Positions 1-10,357 of a stretch of DNA of 64,000 nt are shown here, in pieces (the stretch's first letter is position 1; every line of letters starts with the position of its first letter). Under the pieces are notes generated by a model. The model was not told the origin of the DNA, did not search any database, and saw nothing but the letters and a program-made list of their open reading frames with translations. Position numbers and translations under genes: made by a program. The stretch lies in assembly GCA_002397315.1 (NCBI GenBank), contig DHAE01000006.1, forward strand, positions 91,993-155,992, written 5' to 3'. This DNA comes from Comamonadaceae bacterium UBA4962 (GTDB lineage Bacteria > Pseudomonadota > Gammaproteobacteria > Burkholderiales > Burkholderiaceae_C).

Positions 1-361
1 CCTTCGTGGGATCCCAGGGCAGGTTCTTGTAGAGGTAGGGCGCGACGACGAGGTTGTCCTTCTGGCCCATCACGAGGTCGTAGCCCGTGGGCGCGGCCTT
101 GACGGTTTCGGTGATGCCGATGGTGCCGCCGGCGCCGGCGCGGTTGTCGGGCACCACCGTCCAGTGCAGGGTCTCGGTGAGCTTGGTCGCGACGAGGCGC
201 GAGAGGATGTCGGTGCCGCCGCCGGGCGGGAAGGGCACGATGAGCCGCACGGGCTTGGCGGGATAGGCATTGCCGGCGGGCGCGGCGGCCGGGGCCGTCT
301 GGGCCGAGGCGGTGCCCAGCGCGAAGGCGAGGGCGGCGAACGAAATCACGGTACGGATCAT
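1..361 (-). CDS. Bug-family periplasmic substrate-binding protein (partial)
   Basis: The gene runs off the left edge, so only the first 120 codons are visible. Reading from the ATG at 361, a short cleavable signal peptide (hydrophobic stretch, then an Ala-rich AxA region around residues 20-28) is followed by the family hallmark YPAKPVRLIVPFPPGGGTD. Next come the RAGAGGTIG loop and the NLPWDP segment. This is the TctC/Bug fold, an extracytoplasmic receptor for small carboxylates. Four more Bug genes lie at 28-36 kb in the window, but this one is not near them. Nothing upstream on the same strand hints at its ligand. The family call is very safe; the substrate is unknown. Confidence 0.93.
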   Translation of the reverse strand, partial: MIRTVISFAALAFALGTASAQTAPAAAPAGNAYPAKPVRLIVPFPPGGGTDILSRLVATKLTETLHWTVVPDNRAGAGGTIGITETVKAAPTGYDLVMGQKDNLVVAPYLYKNLPWDPTK

Positions 362-545
362 GGGTGGTTTGTCTCCGGAAAAAAGGGCTTGCGCGATGGT
401 GACGATTCTTGGCGCGCCGGCACGCCGGGCGCAACCGGGCAAGCGCTAGGCGCGGTGGAATCTTCGCGATGGCCCGGGAGGCCCGGTCATTGCCGAGCCG
501 GTCTCACGCGCCGCGGCCGGTGGGGCTGCCGTGGCATCCCAGGGC

Positions 546-1355
546 TCAGGGCTGCCGCACGTCGGCCACGGGCACGTCGCCGAAATCCGCGCGCGCGAGC
601 CAGGCCAGTACGCGCGCCGCGGCGTCGTCGGGCGAGGTCAGTGCGCCATCCGTCTTGAGGTTGGCGAAGTTCTGCTGGTCGGGAAAAGCGGCCGGGTCGG
701 CGGCGCGCAGATGGACCTGCATGTCGGTGTCGATCACACCGGGAGCCAGCGAGCATACCCGGGCGCCGCCGGGGCGCAGGGCTTCGTCGAGCGCGAGGCA
801 GCGCGTGAAATGGTCCATCCCGGCCTTGGCGGCGCAGTACGCCGATTGCGACGCCATGGCGCGGCGCCCGAGGCCGGACGAAATGTTGAGCACCTTGAGC
901 GGCACGCCCCAGCCGCGCGTGGCGGCAAGGAACGCGGCGGTGAGCTGCATCGGGGCTTCCAGCCCGACGCGCAGGGCGTTCGCGAGATCGGCCGGATCGC
1001 AGTCCGACAGCGGCGCGATGTGCGGCACCACGCCGGCATTGTTGATGAGCGTGGCGCTGGCGTAGCGGCCGGCCGGCTGGGCCGCGAGCCAGCCGCGCAG
1101 CCGCCCGGCGGCCGTGGCGCCGTCGGCGAGATCCTGCTCCCACTGTTCAAGCGGCGCCCCGGCGTGCTGCGCGATGCCGGCCAGCTCGCCGCTGGTGGCG
1201 CGGGCGAGCGTGACGAGCGCATGGCCCTGCTGCAGCAACTGCCGGGCCATGGCCAGGCCCATGCCGCGCGAGGCGCCGGTGAGGATGACGAGGGGGCGCG
1301 GCCCTGGGGCGGATGCCCCAGCCGGGGACGAAGAGGGGAGGGAGGTGCCTTGCAT
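546..1355 (-). CDS. SDR family NAD(P)-dependent oxidoreductase
   Basis: A 269-residue classical short-chain dehydrogenase. The N-terminal nucleotide-binding motif TGASRGMG is followed by LINNAG, the catalytic Ser in LNISSG, and the YCAAK active-site pair, then a PGVIDTDM segment. These mark a Rossmann-fold enzyme acting on an alcohol or ketone; the substrate cannot be read from sequence. I chose the ATG at 1355 because an in-frame ATG at 1382 would add only nine residues unrelated to the fold. It lies about 30 bases after the pseudouridine synthase on the same strand and is probably the last gene of that transcript. The same frame stays open far upstream, but that extension is a high-GC artefact over the neighbouring genes. 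Confidence 0.9.
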   Translation of the reverse strand: MQGTSLPSSSPAGASAPGPRPLVILTGASRGMGLAMARQLLQQGHALVTLARATSGELAGIAQHAGAPLEQWEQDLADGATAAGRLRGWLAAQPAGRYASATLINNAGVVPHIAPLSDCDPADLANALRVGLEAPMQLTAAFLAATRGWGVPLKVLNISSGLGRRAMASQSAYCAAKAGMDHFTRCLALDEALRPGGARVCSLAPGVIDTDMQVHLRAADPAAFPDQQNFANLKTDGALTSPDDAAARVLAWLARADFGDVPVADVRQP

Positions 1356-1384
1356 GGTGCCGCGATGGTACTGCGGCAGCATGC

Positions 1385-2194
1385 TCAGAACGGCGCGGGC
1401 AGATCGAAAGACAGGGGCGCGCCGGTGCGGGGATGCGCGAACGCGATCCGCTGCGCATGCAGCAGCAGCCGCGGGGCGAGCGCCTGCACGGGCGGGGGAG
1501 CGTAGAGCGCATCGCCCAGGATCGGATGGCCGATCGCCGCCATGTGCACGCGCAGCTGGTGCGTGCGGCCGGTGACGGGCTCCAGCAGCACGCGCAGCGT
1601 GCCAGGCGCCGACCCGGGGAAGCCGCCTGCGGCGGTCGCGGGCCGCCAGCGCGTGAGGCTCGGCTTGCCGTGCTGCGGGTCCACCACGCGCAGCGGGCGG
1701 CGCTCCCAGTCGGCGGCGATGGGCAGGTCGATTTCCTGCCAGTGTCCGTCCGGAAGGGTGGTCACCGGTGGGATGGCCGGAGCGCTTTCGGCCGGGACAG
1801 ATCCGGGGCCCGCGTGCACGACCGCCACGTAACGCTTGTGCACCTGCCGTGCGGCGAACGCGTGGCCAAGCACGCGCTGCGCCTCGGCATGGAGCGCCAT
1901 CAGCACGAGGCCCGAGGTCGCCTGGTCGAGGCGGTGCACCACGCAGGCGCCGGGCCAGTGGCGCGCGGCGCGGGTGCTCAGGCAGTCCTGCTTGTCCGGG
2001 CCGCGGCCGGGCACGCAGAGCAGCCCCGAGGGCTTGGCCAGCACGATGAGGTCGGCATCGGCGTAGAGGCAGTCGGGTGCGGTGGCAACCGTGTCGCCGT
2101 CCAGTGCGGCCGGCGCGTGCGGTGTGTCCGGCATGGCCTGCACGGAAGGGGGCGCAAGGCGGGCGGGAGCGCCGTCCTTCTCGGTGCCGTTCAC
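1385..2194 (-). CDS. RluA-family RNA pseudouridine synthase
   Basis: A 269-residue protein of the RluA/RluC/RsuA superfamily, which converts uridine to pseudouridine in rRNA or tRNA. The catalytic motif VVHRLDQATSG holds the nucleophilic Asp. It is preceded by IVLAKPSGLL and followed by KRYVAVV, then GRTHQLRVH and HPILGDALY near the C-terminus, all in family order. No S4 domain is visible at the N-terminus, which argues for an RluA-like rather than RluB/C/D-like target. The listed start is GTG at 2194; an in-frame ATG at 2134 is possible and no strong ribosome-binding site settles the choice. Only six bases separate it from the upstream histidine kinase stop, so the two are probably co-transcribed. 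Confidence 0.9.
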   Translation of the reverse strand: MNGTEKDGAPARLAPPSVQAMPDTPHAPAALDGDTVATAPDCLYADADLIVLAKPSGLLCVPGRGPDKQDCLSTRAARHWPGACVVHRLDQATSGLVLMALHAEAQRVLGHAFAARQVHKRYVAVVHAGPGSVPAESAPAIPPVTTLPDGHWQEIDLPIAADWERRPLRVVDPQHGKPSLTRWRPATAAGGFPGSAPGTLRVLLEPVTGRTHQLRVHMAAIGHPILGDALYAPPPVQALAPRLLLHAQRIAFAHPRTGAPLSFDLPAPF

Positions 2195-2200
2195 GGGGCT

Positions 2201-4552
2201 TCAGGTCCCGGAGCCATGCACCAGCCGGTGCACCGTGGCGCACAGCTCGTCCACGTCGTTGGGCTTGTGGATCAGCGCGTTGGCACCTTCGGCCAGCGCA
2301 TCGCGCTCGATCTCGGCCGTGACGTGGCCGGAGGCGAGCGCCACGGGCAGGTCGGCGCGGATGCGCTTGGCCTCGCGCACCAGGTCCACGCCGCAGTAGC
2401 CGGGCATGTTGTAGTCGGTCACGACGAGGTCGTAGGCCTGCGGATCGGCCGCCAGCGCCGATGCCGCCTCGCGCGGATCGGTGAAGCCGCTCACGCGGTA
2501 GCCGCGGCGGCGCAGCAGGCGCTGCACGAGGAACACCAGGGCCTGGTCGTCGTCCACGTACATCACGTGGTGCTGGCGCTCGGCCGGGCTGGCCTGCGCG
2601 GGCGGTGCCGGCGGCGAGGCCGGGCGGGCAGCGGCGCCATCGGCATCCGCCGCGCCCGCGCCGGCACTGGCTCCGGCACCGCTCGGCACGGGCAGTGCAG
2701 CCGCGGCGGGCCGGGCCTGTTCCGGCGCCAGGGCGGCAGCGGCTGCCTGCGGCACGGCGGGGAAATAGAGCGTGAAGCGGCTGCCTTCGCCGGGCGCGCT
2801 CTGCACGTCCACCGCGCCGCCGTGGGTGCGCATCACCCCGTGCACCACGGCCAGCCCCAGGCCCGTGCCCTGGCCGACGGGCTTGGTGGTGAAGAACGGT
2901 TCGAAGATGCGCTGCTGCGTGGCGGCGTCCATGCCCGGGCCGTTGTCGCTCACGCTGATCACCACGTATTCGCCGGGGGGCAGGGCGAGCCGTTCGCACA
3001 GCCGCTGGTCGGGCTGCGTGGCCGAGGCCTCCACGCGCACGGTGCCGCGCGCGTCGCCGATGGCATGGATCGCGTTGGTGCAGAGGTTGAGCAGCGCCTG
3101 TTCGACCTGGGTGGCGTCGGCGAGCATGGCGGGCAGGGGCGCATCGATCTGCAGGCGCAGCTCGATGGCCGGCGGCAGCGTCACGCGCAGCAGGCGCTCG
3201 GTGTCGTGCACGGCCTCCGACACGGGTACGGCGGTGCGCTGGGGCGGCTCGTTGCGGCTGAAGGTGAGGATCTGCCGCACCAGGTCGCGCGCGCGGCGGC
3301 CGGCCTTCTCGATCTCGCGCAGGCTTTCCAGGGCCGGCGCATCGGCCGCGCAATCGGCCTTGGCCAGCTCGACGTTGCCGAGGATGGCGCTCAGGATGTT
3401 GTTGAAGTCGTGGGCGATGCCGCCGGCCATGGTGCCCACGGCCTGCATCTTGTGCGATTCGCGGAGCTGGGCTTCGAGTTCGTTGCGGTGCGCCTCGGCC
3501 TTCTTGCGGCCCGTGAGATCGCGCGCGAACACGGTGGTGGTCTCGCCCTCGGCATGCCGCTCGAACGACACGCTCACTTCCACCGCCAGTTCCTTGCCGC
3601 TGGCGGTGAGGGCCACCATCTCGCCGAGCACCGCCTGGGTGGCCAGTTGCGCGAAGGCGAGCGCCTGCGCCGCATCGGGCAGGAACCGGTCGAGCGGGCT
3701 GCCGAGCGCGTCGGCCGTGGCGCACTGGAACAGCGCCGCGGCCGTGGGATTGAAGACGGTGATGCGCTGGTGCTGGTCCACGCAGATGATGGCGTCCAGC
3801 GCGGAATTGATCACGGCCTCCAGGCGGCGCTCGCTGGCATAGAGCTGCGCGTTGCGCTCCTGCAGGGCGGTGGCGCTCTGCTGCAGTGCGCGCCGTTCGG
3901 CCACGAGCGGGCCCTGGTCCACCACCGCGCAGAGGTACTGCCACTGGGCCGGGGCGCCGTCCGCCTGCGGGGCCTCGATGCGCGCGATGTACAGGTCGCC
4001 GGTGATGCCCGCGCCTTTCGGGCCGATCGGAAAGACCACCTCGCTGGCCTCGCCGTGGCCGTGGTCGCGGGCCTGCGCGAAGGTGTCGCGCACGCGGTCG
4101 GCATCGTCCGTGCTCACGAACGGCATCAGCGAGGTCAGCGGCCGGTCGGCCTCGGTGGGCTGGAAGCAGCGGTGCGCCATGGAGTTGGCCTGCACCACCA
4201 TGTCGTGCTCGTCGAGCACCATGAGGGCCAGCGGCACGCTGGCGAAGAGCGTCTCGAAACGTTCCGAGGCGCTTTCGGCCGCGGCCTGGCTGTAGCGCAG
4301 CACCTTGTTCTGCACCTCCAGCTCGGCCTGGTAGGCGCGCAGCTCGGCGATGAGGGCGGCCACCGGGCCTTCCGGCCGGCCGGGATTTCTGCGATTGGCC
4401 ATCACGACCTCGTCCGCGCCCGCCGCGGCAGGCGCTGGCAGGGCGGGAAGCGCCGCCTGCGCCGGCGTCGCGGCCGCTTCGCCACCCGCCGCGGCGCCGC
4501 GCTCGCCCTCCGGATCGGGCGGCAGCAGGAAGGACAGGTGGGGGCGGCTCAT
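2201..4552 (-). CDS. Soluble hybrid sensor histidine kinase with PAS and receiver domains
   Basis: 783 residues. An Ala/Pro-rich head (1-60) leads into a coiled segment, then two PAS-like regions (about 95-210 and 235-350). The dimerisation/phosphoacceptor box IAHDFNN has the likely phospho-His at 381. The ATPase has the N box (NLCTNAIHA, ~489), G1 (DNGPGMD), F (FEPFFTTK) and G2 (GTGLGLAVVHG). A 55-residue Ala/Pro linker (600-657) connects to a receiver domain with acidic pocket VDDD (666-669), phospho-Asp about 713 in VVTDYNMPG, and Lys in HKP. No membrane helix is evident, so sensing is probably cytoplasmic, through PAS. No separate response regulator is adjacent. Downstream genes follow within 6 bases. 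Confidence 0.93.
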   Translation of the reverse strand: MSRPHLSFLLPPDPEGERGAAAGGEAAATPAQAALPALPAPAAAGADEVVMANRRNPGRPEGPVAALIAELRAYQAELEVQNKVLRYSQAAAESASERFETLFASVPLALMVLDEHDMVVQANSMAHRCFQPTEADRPLTSLMPFVSTDDADRVRDTFAQARDHGHGEASEVVFPIGPKGAGITGDLYIARIEAPQADGAPAQWQYLCAVVDQGPLVAERRALQQSATALQERNAQLYASERRLEAVINSALDAIICVDQHQRITVFNPTAAALFQCATADALGSPLDRFLPDAAQALAFAQLATQAVLGEMVALTASGKELAVEVSVSFERHAEGETTTVFARDLTGRKKAEAHRNELEAQLRESHKMQAVGTMAGGIAHDFNNILSAILGNVELAKADCAADAPALESLREIEKAGRRARDLVRQILTFSRNEPPQRTAVPVSEAVHDTERLLRVTLPPAIELRLQIDAPLPAMLADATQVEQALLNLCTNAIHAIGDARGTVRVEASATQPDQRLCERLALPPGEYVVISVSDNGPGMDAATQQRIFEPFFTTKPVGQGTGLGLAVVHGVMRTHGGAVDVQSAPGEGSRFTLYFPAVPQAAAAALAPEQARPAAAALPVPSGAGASAGAGAADADGAAARPASPPAPPAQASPAERQHHVMYVDDDQALVFLVQRLLRRRGYRVSGFTDPREAASALAADPQAYDLVVTDYNMPGYCGVDLVREAKRIRADLPVALASGHVTAEIERDALAEGANALIHKPNDVDELCATVHRLVHGSGT

Positions 4553-4733
4553 GGGCGGCGGGGCGGCTTGGAACGGGTGCGCCAGCTCGGCGCACGGAAG
4601 GCGGCAGCGCCGCGGGCGAGCCCGCCAGTGTACGCCGCGTGCCGCCCGCCCGCAGGCCCGCCACTGGTTTATGGGGGGGCAACGCGGCCGCGCGGGCCTG
4701 CGCGCGCCTGTGCGGCGCGCGGAGACAGGCCGC

Positions 4734-5195
4734 TCAGCGGCGCACGGACACCAGCTCGACGTCGAAGCGCAGCGTGGCGTTGGGCGGAATCACGCCGCCC
4801 GCGCCGGCCGCGCCGTAGGCGATGGCGGGCGGGCAGGTCAGGCGGGCCTTGCCGCCCGGCTTCATGCGCTGCACGCCTTCGGTCCAGCAGGGGATCACGC
4901 GGTTGAGCGGGAACTCGGTGGGCTCGCCGCGCTTGTAGGAGCTGTCGAATTCCTTGCCGTCCAGGAACGTGCCGCGGTAGTGCACCTTCACCACGTCGGT
5001 GGCTTTGGGAGATTCGCCCGTGCCTTCCTTGATCGACTCGTACACCAGGCCGCTGGCGGTGGTGACGGGCGCCGATGCGGCGGCGGCCGAAGCGGCAGGT
5101 GCAGCGGGCGCGGCAGGAGCGGCGGTGGGCTTCTGGGCGCAAGCGGTACCGGCCAGCAGGACGGCGGCGAGAACGGGCAGCAGGGACTTCTTCAC
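4734..5195 (-). CDS. Secreted FKBP-type peptidyl-prolyl cis-trans isomerase
   Basis: 153 residues. A signal peptide (MKKSLLPVLAAVLLAG, likely cut after ACA at residue 20) is followed by a low-complexity Ala/Pro linker (22-44) and one FKBP domain (about 50-153). That domain contains VKVHYRGTFLDGKEFDSS, the PLNRVIPCW hydrophobic pocket Trp, and the AYGAAGAGGVIPPN loop. It should catalyse prolyl isomerisation in the periplasm and assist folding. The start is GTG at 5195, supported by GGAG about ten bases upstream. The Cys in the signal is not in a canonical lipobox, so I favour soluble export over lipidation. It lies 47 bases beyond gcvP on the same strand and might be read through from the gcv operon. 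Confidence 0.92.
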   Translation of the reverse strand: MKKSLLPVLAAVLLAGTACAQKPTAAPAAPAAPAASAAAASAPVTTASGLVYESIKEGTGESPKATDVVKVHYRGTFLDGKEFDSSYKRGEPTEFPLNRVIPCWTEGVQRMKPGGKARLTCPPAIAYGAAGAGGVIPPNATLRFDVELVSVRR

Positions 5196-5242
5196 GGTTC
5201 GGATCTCCGGTCAAAAGGTGCGATGGTAGCCCGCGCGCGTTC

Positions 5243-8134
<2,892 letters not shown>

Positions 8135-8242
8135 GGGAGGGGTCCCGGTCAGCGGAAAGAGGGAAAGGGGAAACGAGAAGGGCGCGCACTGCGCAGGCGC
8201 ACCGCGGCGGGCCGGCCCGGGGCCGCCCGCCGGAAGGGCCGG

Positions 8243-8617
8243 TCAGGCGTTCTTCGAGAACTCGGTGTAGGCGGTTTCGTCCATGAGCGCATCGAGCTGC
8301 GACGCGTCGGACAGGCGCACCTTGAAGAACCAGCCGTCGCCCAGCGGCGCGCTGTTGGCGAGCGACGGATCGGCGCGCAGCGCCTCGTTCACTTCGACGA
8401 TCTCGCCGGACACGGGCATGTACACGTCGGCGGCGGCCTTCACGGACTCGACCACGCCGGCCACTTCGCCCTGGGCGAAGGTCGTGCCCACTGCGGGCAG
8501 ATCGACGAACACCACGTCGCCGAGCGCATCCTGCGCATGGACGGTGATGCCGACGACGGCGGCGCCCGTGTCGGCGGTGTTGATCCACTCGTGGTCGCGG
8601 GAGAATTTGACGGTCAT
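8243..8617 (-). CDS. gcvH: Glycine cleavage system H protein
   Basis: 124 residues, the typical size. This is the lipoyl carrier that shuttles the aminomethyl intermediate between the P, T and L proteins. The lipoylation lysine lies in GVVESVKAAADVY (Lys 60). The N-terminal HEW motif and C-terminal GDGWFFKV are also present. The ATG at 8617 is preceded on the minus strand by a purine-rich CCAGGAG ribosome-binding site. A longer open frame extends upstream over gcvT but has no family similarity. It sits between gcvT and gcvP in one operon. Confidence 0.97.
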   Translation of the reverse strand: MTVKFSRDHEWINTADTGAAVVGITVHAQDALGDVVFVDLPAVGTTFAQGEVAGVVESVKAAADVYMPVSGEIVEVNEALRADPSLANSAPLGDGWFFKVRLSDASQLDALMDETAYTEFSKNA

Positions 8618-8745
8618 GGGGGCTCCTGGAAGAAAGGTCCGCGGGAAAAAGGCGGCGGGGAAAACGACAAAAGGGTGTGCGGCCCTGGAAGGGGCACGCG
8701 GTTGCGACTGTAGCCGCGCCCGGCGCCCGGTGGGGAGCGCCGCGG

Positions 8746-9876
8746 TCAGCCGCGGTGGTAGCGGGCCGGCAGGAACGGCATCGGGCTGACCTCCATCGGC
8801 ACGGCCTTGCCGCGCACGATCGCGTGCACCACGGCGCCGGCTGCCGCGAACTCGGGCGCCACGTAGCCCATGGCGACGGGCTGGTTCACGCTCGGGCCCA
8901 GCAGGCCGCTGGTCACTTCGCCGATGGCCGCACCGTCGGTGCTCTGCAGGGGCGTGTGCTCGCGCACGGGCACGCGCTCGCGCGCCACCAGGCCCACGCG
9001 GCGGCGCTTGAGCAGCGCCGGGTCGTCGATCTGCGCGAGCACCTTGTCCGCGCCCGGGAACCCGCCCGCGCGCGCGCCGCCGGTGCGCCGGACCTTCTGG
9101 ATCGCCCAGTTCAGCGCGGCCTCGGGGGGCGTGGTGGTGGTGTCGATGTCGTTGCCGTAGAGGCACAGGCCGGCTTCCAGCCGCAGCGAATTGCGCGCTC
9201 CGAGGCCGATCGGCTTCACCTCGGGCTGGGCCAGCAGAGCGCGCGCCAGCGCCTCGGCCTGGGCGGCTGGGACGGAGATCTCGAAGCCGTCCTCGCCCGT
9301 GTAGCCGCTGCGCGTCACGTAGCAGTCGCAGCCGGCGATCTCGAACCGCCCGCCCGTCATGAACACGAGCGATGCCGTGCCGGGCGCGAGCCGCGCGAGC
9401 GCCGCGGCGGCCTGCGGGCCCTGCAGGGCGAGCAGGGCCTGGTCGGGCAGGGGGATGACCTCGCAGCGGCCGCCGATGCGTTCCTGGATGTGGGCGATAT
9501 CGCCGGCCTTGCAGGCGCCGTTCACGATCACGAACAGGTCGTCGCCGCGGTTCACGAACATCAGGTCGTCGATGATGCCGCCCTCGTCGTTGAGCAGCAG
9601 GCCGTAGCGCTGCTTGTTCAAGCCGAGCCCGATCACGTCCACGGGGGTCAGCGTCTCGAAGGCCGCGGCGGCATCGGGGCCGACGAGGCGCAACTGGCCC
9701 ATGTGCGACACGTCGAACAGACCGGCCGCCTGCCGCGTGTGCAGGTGCTCGGCCATCAGGCCGGCCGGGTATTGCACGGGCATGGAATAGCCGGCGAAGG
9801 GCACCATGCGGGCCCCGAGTTCGAGGTGCAGCGCGTGCAGGGGCGTGGTGTGCAGGGAGGCGGATTCGGCGGACAT
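8746..9876 (-). CDS. gcvT: Aminomethyltransferase, glycine cleavage T protein
   Basis: 376 residues. GcvT transfers the methylene group from aminomethyl-lipoyl-GcvH to tetrahydrofolate and releases ammonia. Family markers in order: HLELGARMVPFAGYSMPVQY, LFDVSHMGQ, the NKQRYG segment, GYTGEDGFEI, and GLGARNSLRLEAG. I chose the ATG at 9876 (MSAESASLHTTPL) over an upstream ATG at 9939, which adds 21 Arg-rich residues and would run into the end of the riboswitch. First gene of the operon; the riboswitch ends about 65 bases before this start. Confidence 0.97.
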   Translation of the reverse strand: MSAESASLHTTPLHALHLELGARMVPFAGYSMPVQYPAGLMAEHLHTRQAAGLFDVSHMGQLRLVGPDAAAAFETLTPVDVIGLGLNKQRYGLLLNDEGGIIDDLMFVNRGDDLFVIVNGACKAGDIAHIQERIGGRCEVIPLPDQALLALQGPQAAAALARLAPGTASLVFMTGGRFEIAGCDCYVTRSGYTGEDGFEISVPAAQAEALARALLAQPEVKPIGLGARNSLRLEAGLCLYGNDIDTTTTPPEAALNWAIQKVRRTGGARAGGFPGADKVLAQIDDPALLKRRRVGLVARERVPVREHTPLQSTDGAAIGEVTSGLLGPSVNQPVAMGYVAPEFAAAGAVVHAIVRGKAVPMEVSPMPFLPARYHRG

Positions 9877-9942
9877 GGGCGGAGCGGCCTTTCGGGCGAG
9901 CGGGGACGGACGACGCGCGTGCCGCCATCGAAGCGCCACGCC

Positions 9943-10185
9943 TGTGCCCGCTGTCCGCTTTACCTGAGAGATTCACCGCGCCGGGTGCGCTGCCTGGGAT
10001 GGCGGCGCGCGGCGGGGCTTGCTCCTTCGGTGGGACCGCCATGCATGGCAGTCCTCTCTCCAGCCGGGGAAACGCCCGCATCCCTGCGGGCGCCTTGCCA
10101 GTCCTTTTGCCTGAGCGTTCGGGTTCCCTGCGCCTTCGGCGGCGCCGGCCACCCGTTGCGGGCGCGGCGCTCTCTCCTGACCCGG
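9943..10185 (-). promoter_or_regulatory. Tandem glycine riboswitch upstream of gcvT
   Basis: On the minus strand two similar elements follow each other. Each opens with GGAGAGAG, has a conserved CCGAAGG(C/A)GCA core, and closes with CTCAGG(C/T)AAA and GGAC(T/A)G. The first lies at about 10180-10092 and the second at about 10070-9943. This is the layout of the two-aptamer glycine riboswitch, and it sits directly before gcvT. When glycine binds, such switches usually turn on the cleavage operon. I see no intrinsic terminator between aptamer 2 and gcvT, so control of translation initiation is more likely. That last point is an inference. Confidence 0.93.
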
Positions 10186-10357
10186 CGGATTCTAACGGCT
10201 GTGTGGGGGATCGGCGGTGAAGTTCGTTCGCGCCCGGGTTCTGGCGCCACGTGCGTGTCTGCGGCGCCGCCGGCGGCTTCAGACACTGCCCAGGTTCACG
10301 CGCGCGGACAGTGCCTCTTCCAGGGCGCGATCCGTCGCGGGATGGGCCGAATTCGGG

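Noticed and set aside
546..4682. A 1378-codon open frame on the minus strand
   Set aside because: Only its last 270 codons (the SDR gene) have protein-family motifs. The rest overlaps the pseudouridine synthase and histidine kinase in another frame and is Arg/Ala/Gly-rich, as expected of GC-rich shadows.
1313..4906. A 1197-codon plus-strand frame opposite the histidine kinase
   Set aside because: It is antisense to clear genes, His/Arg/Gly-rich, and has no recognisable domain.
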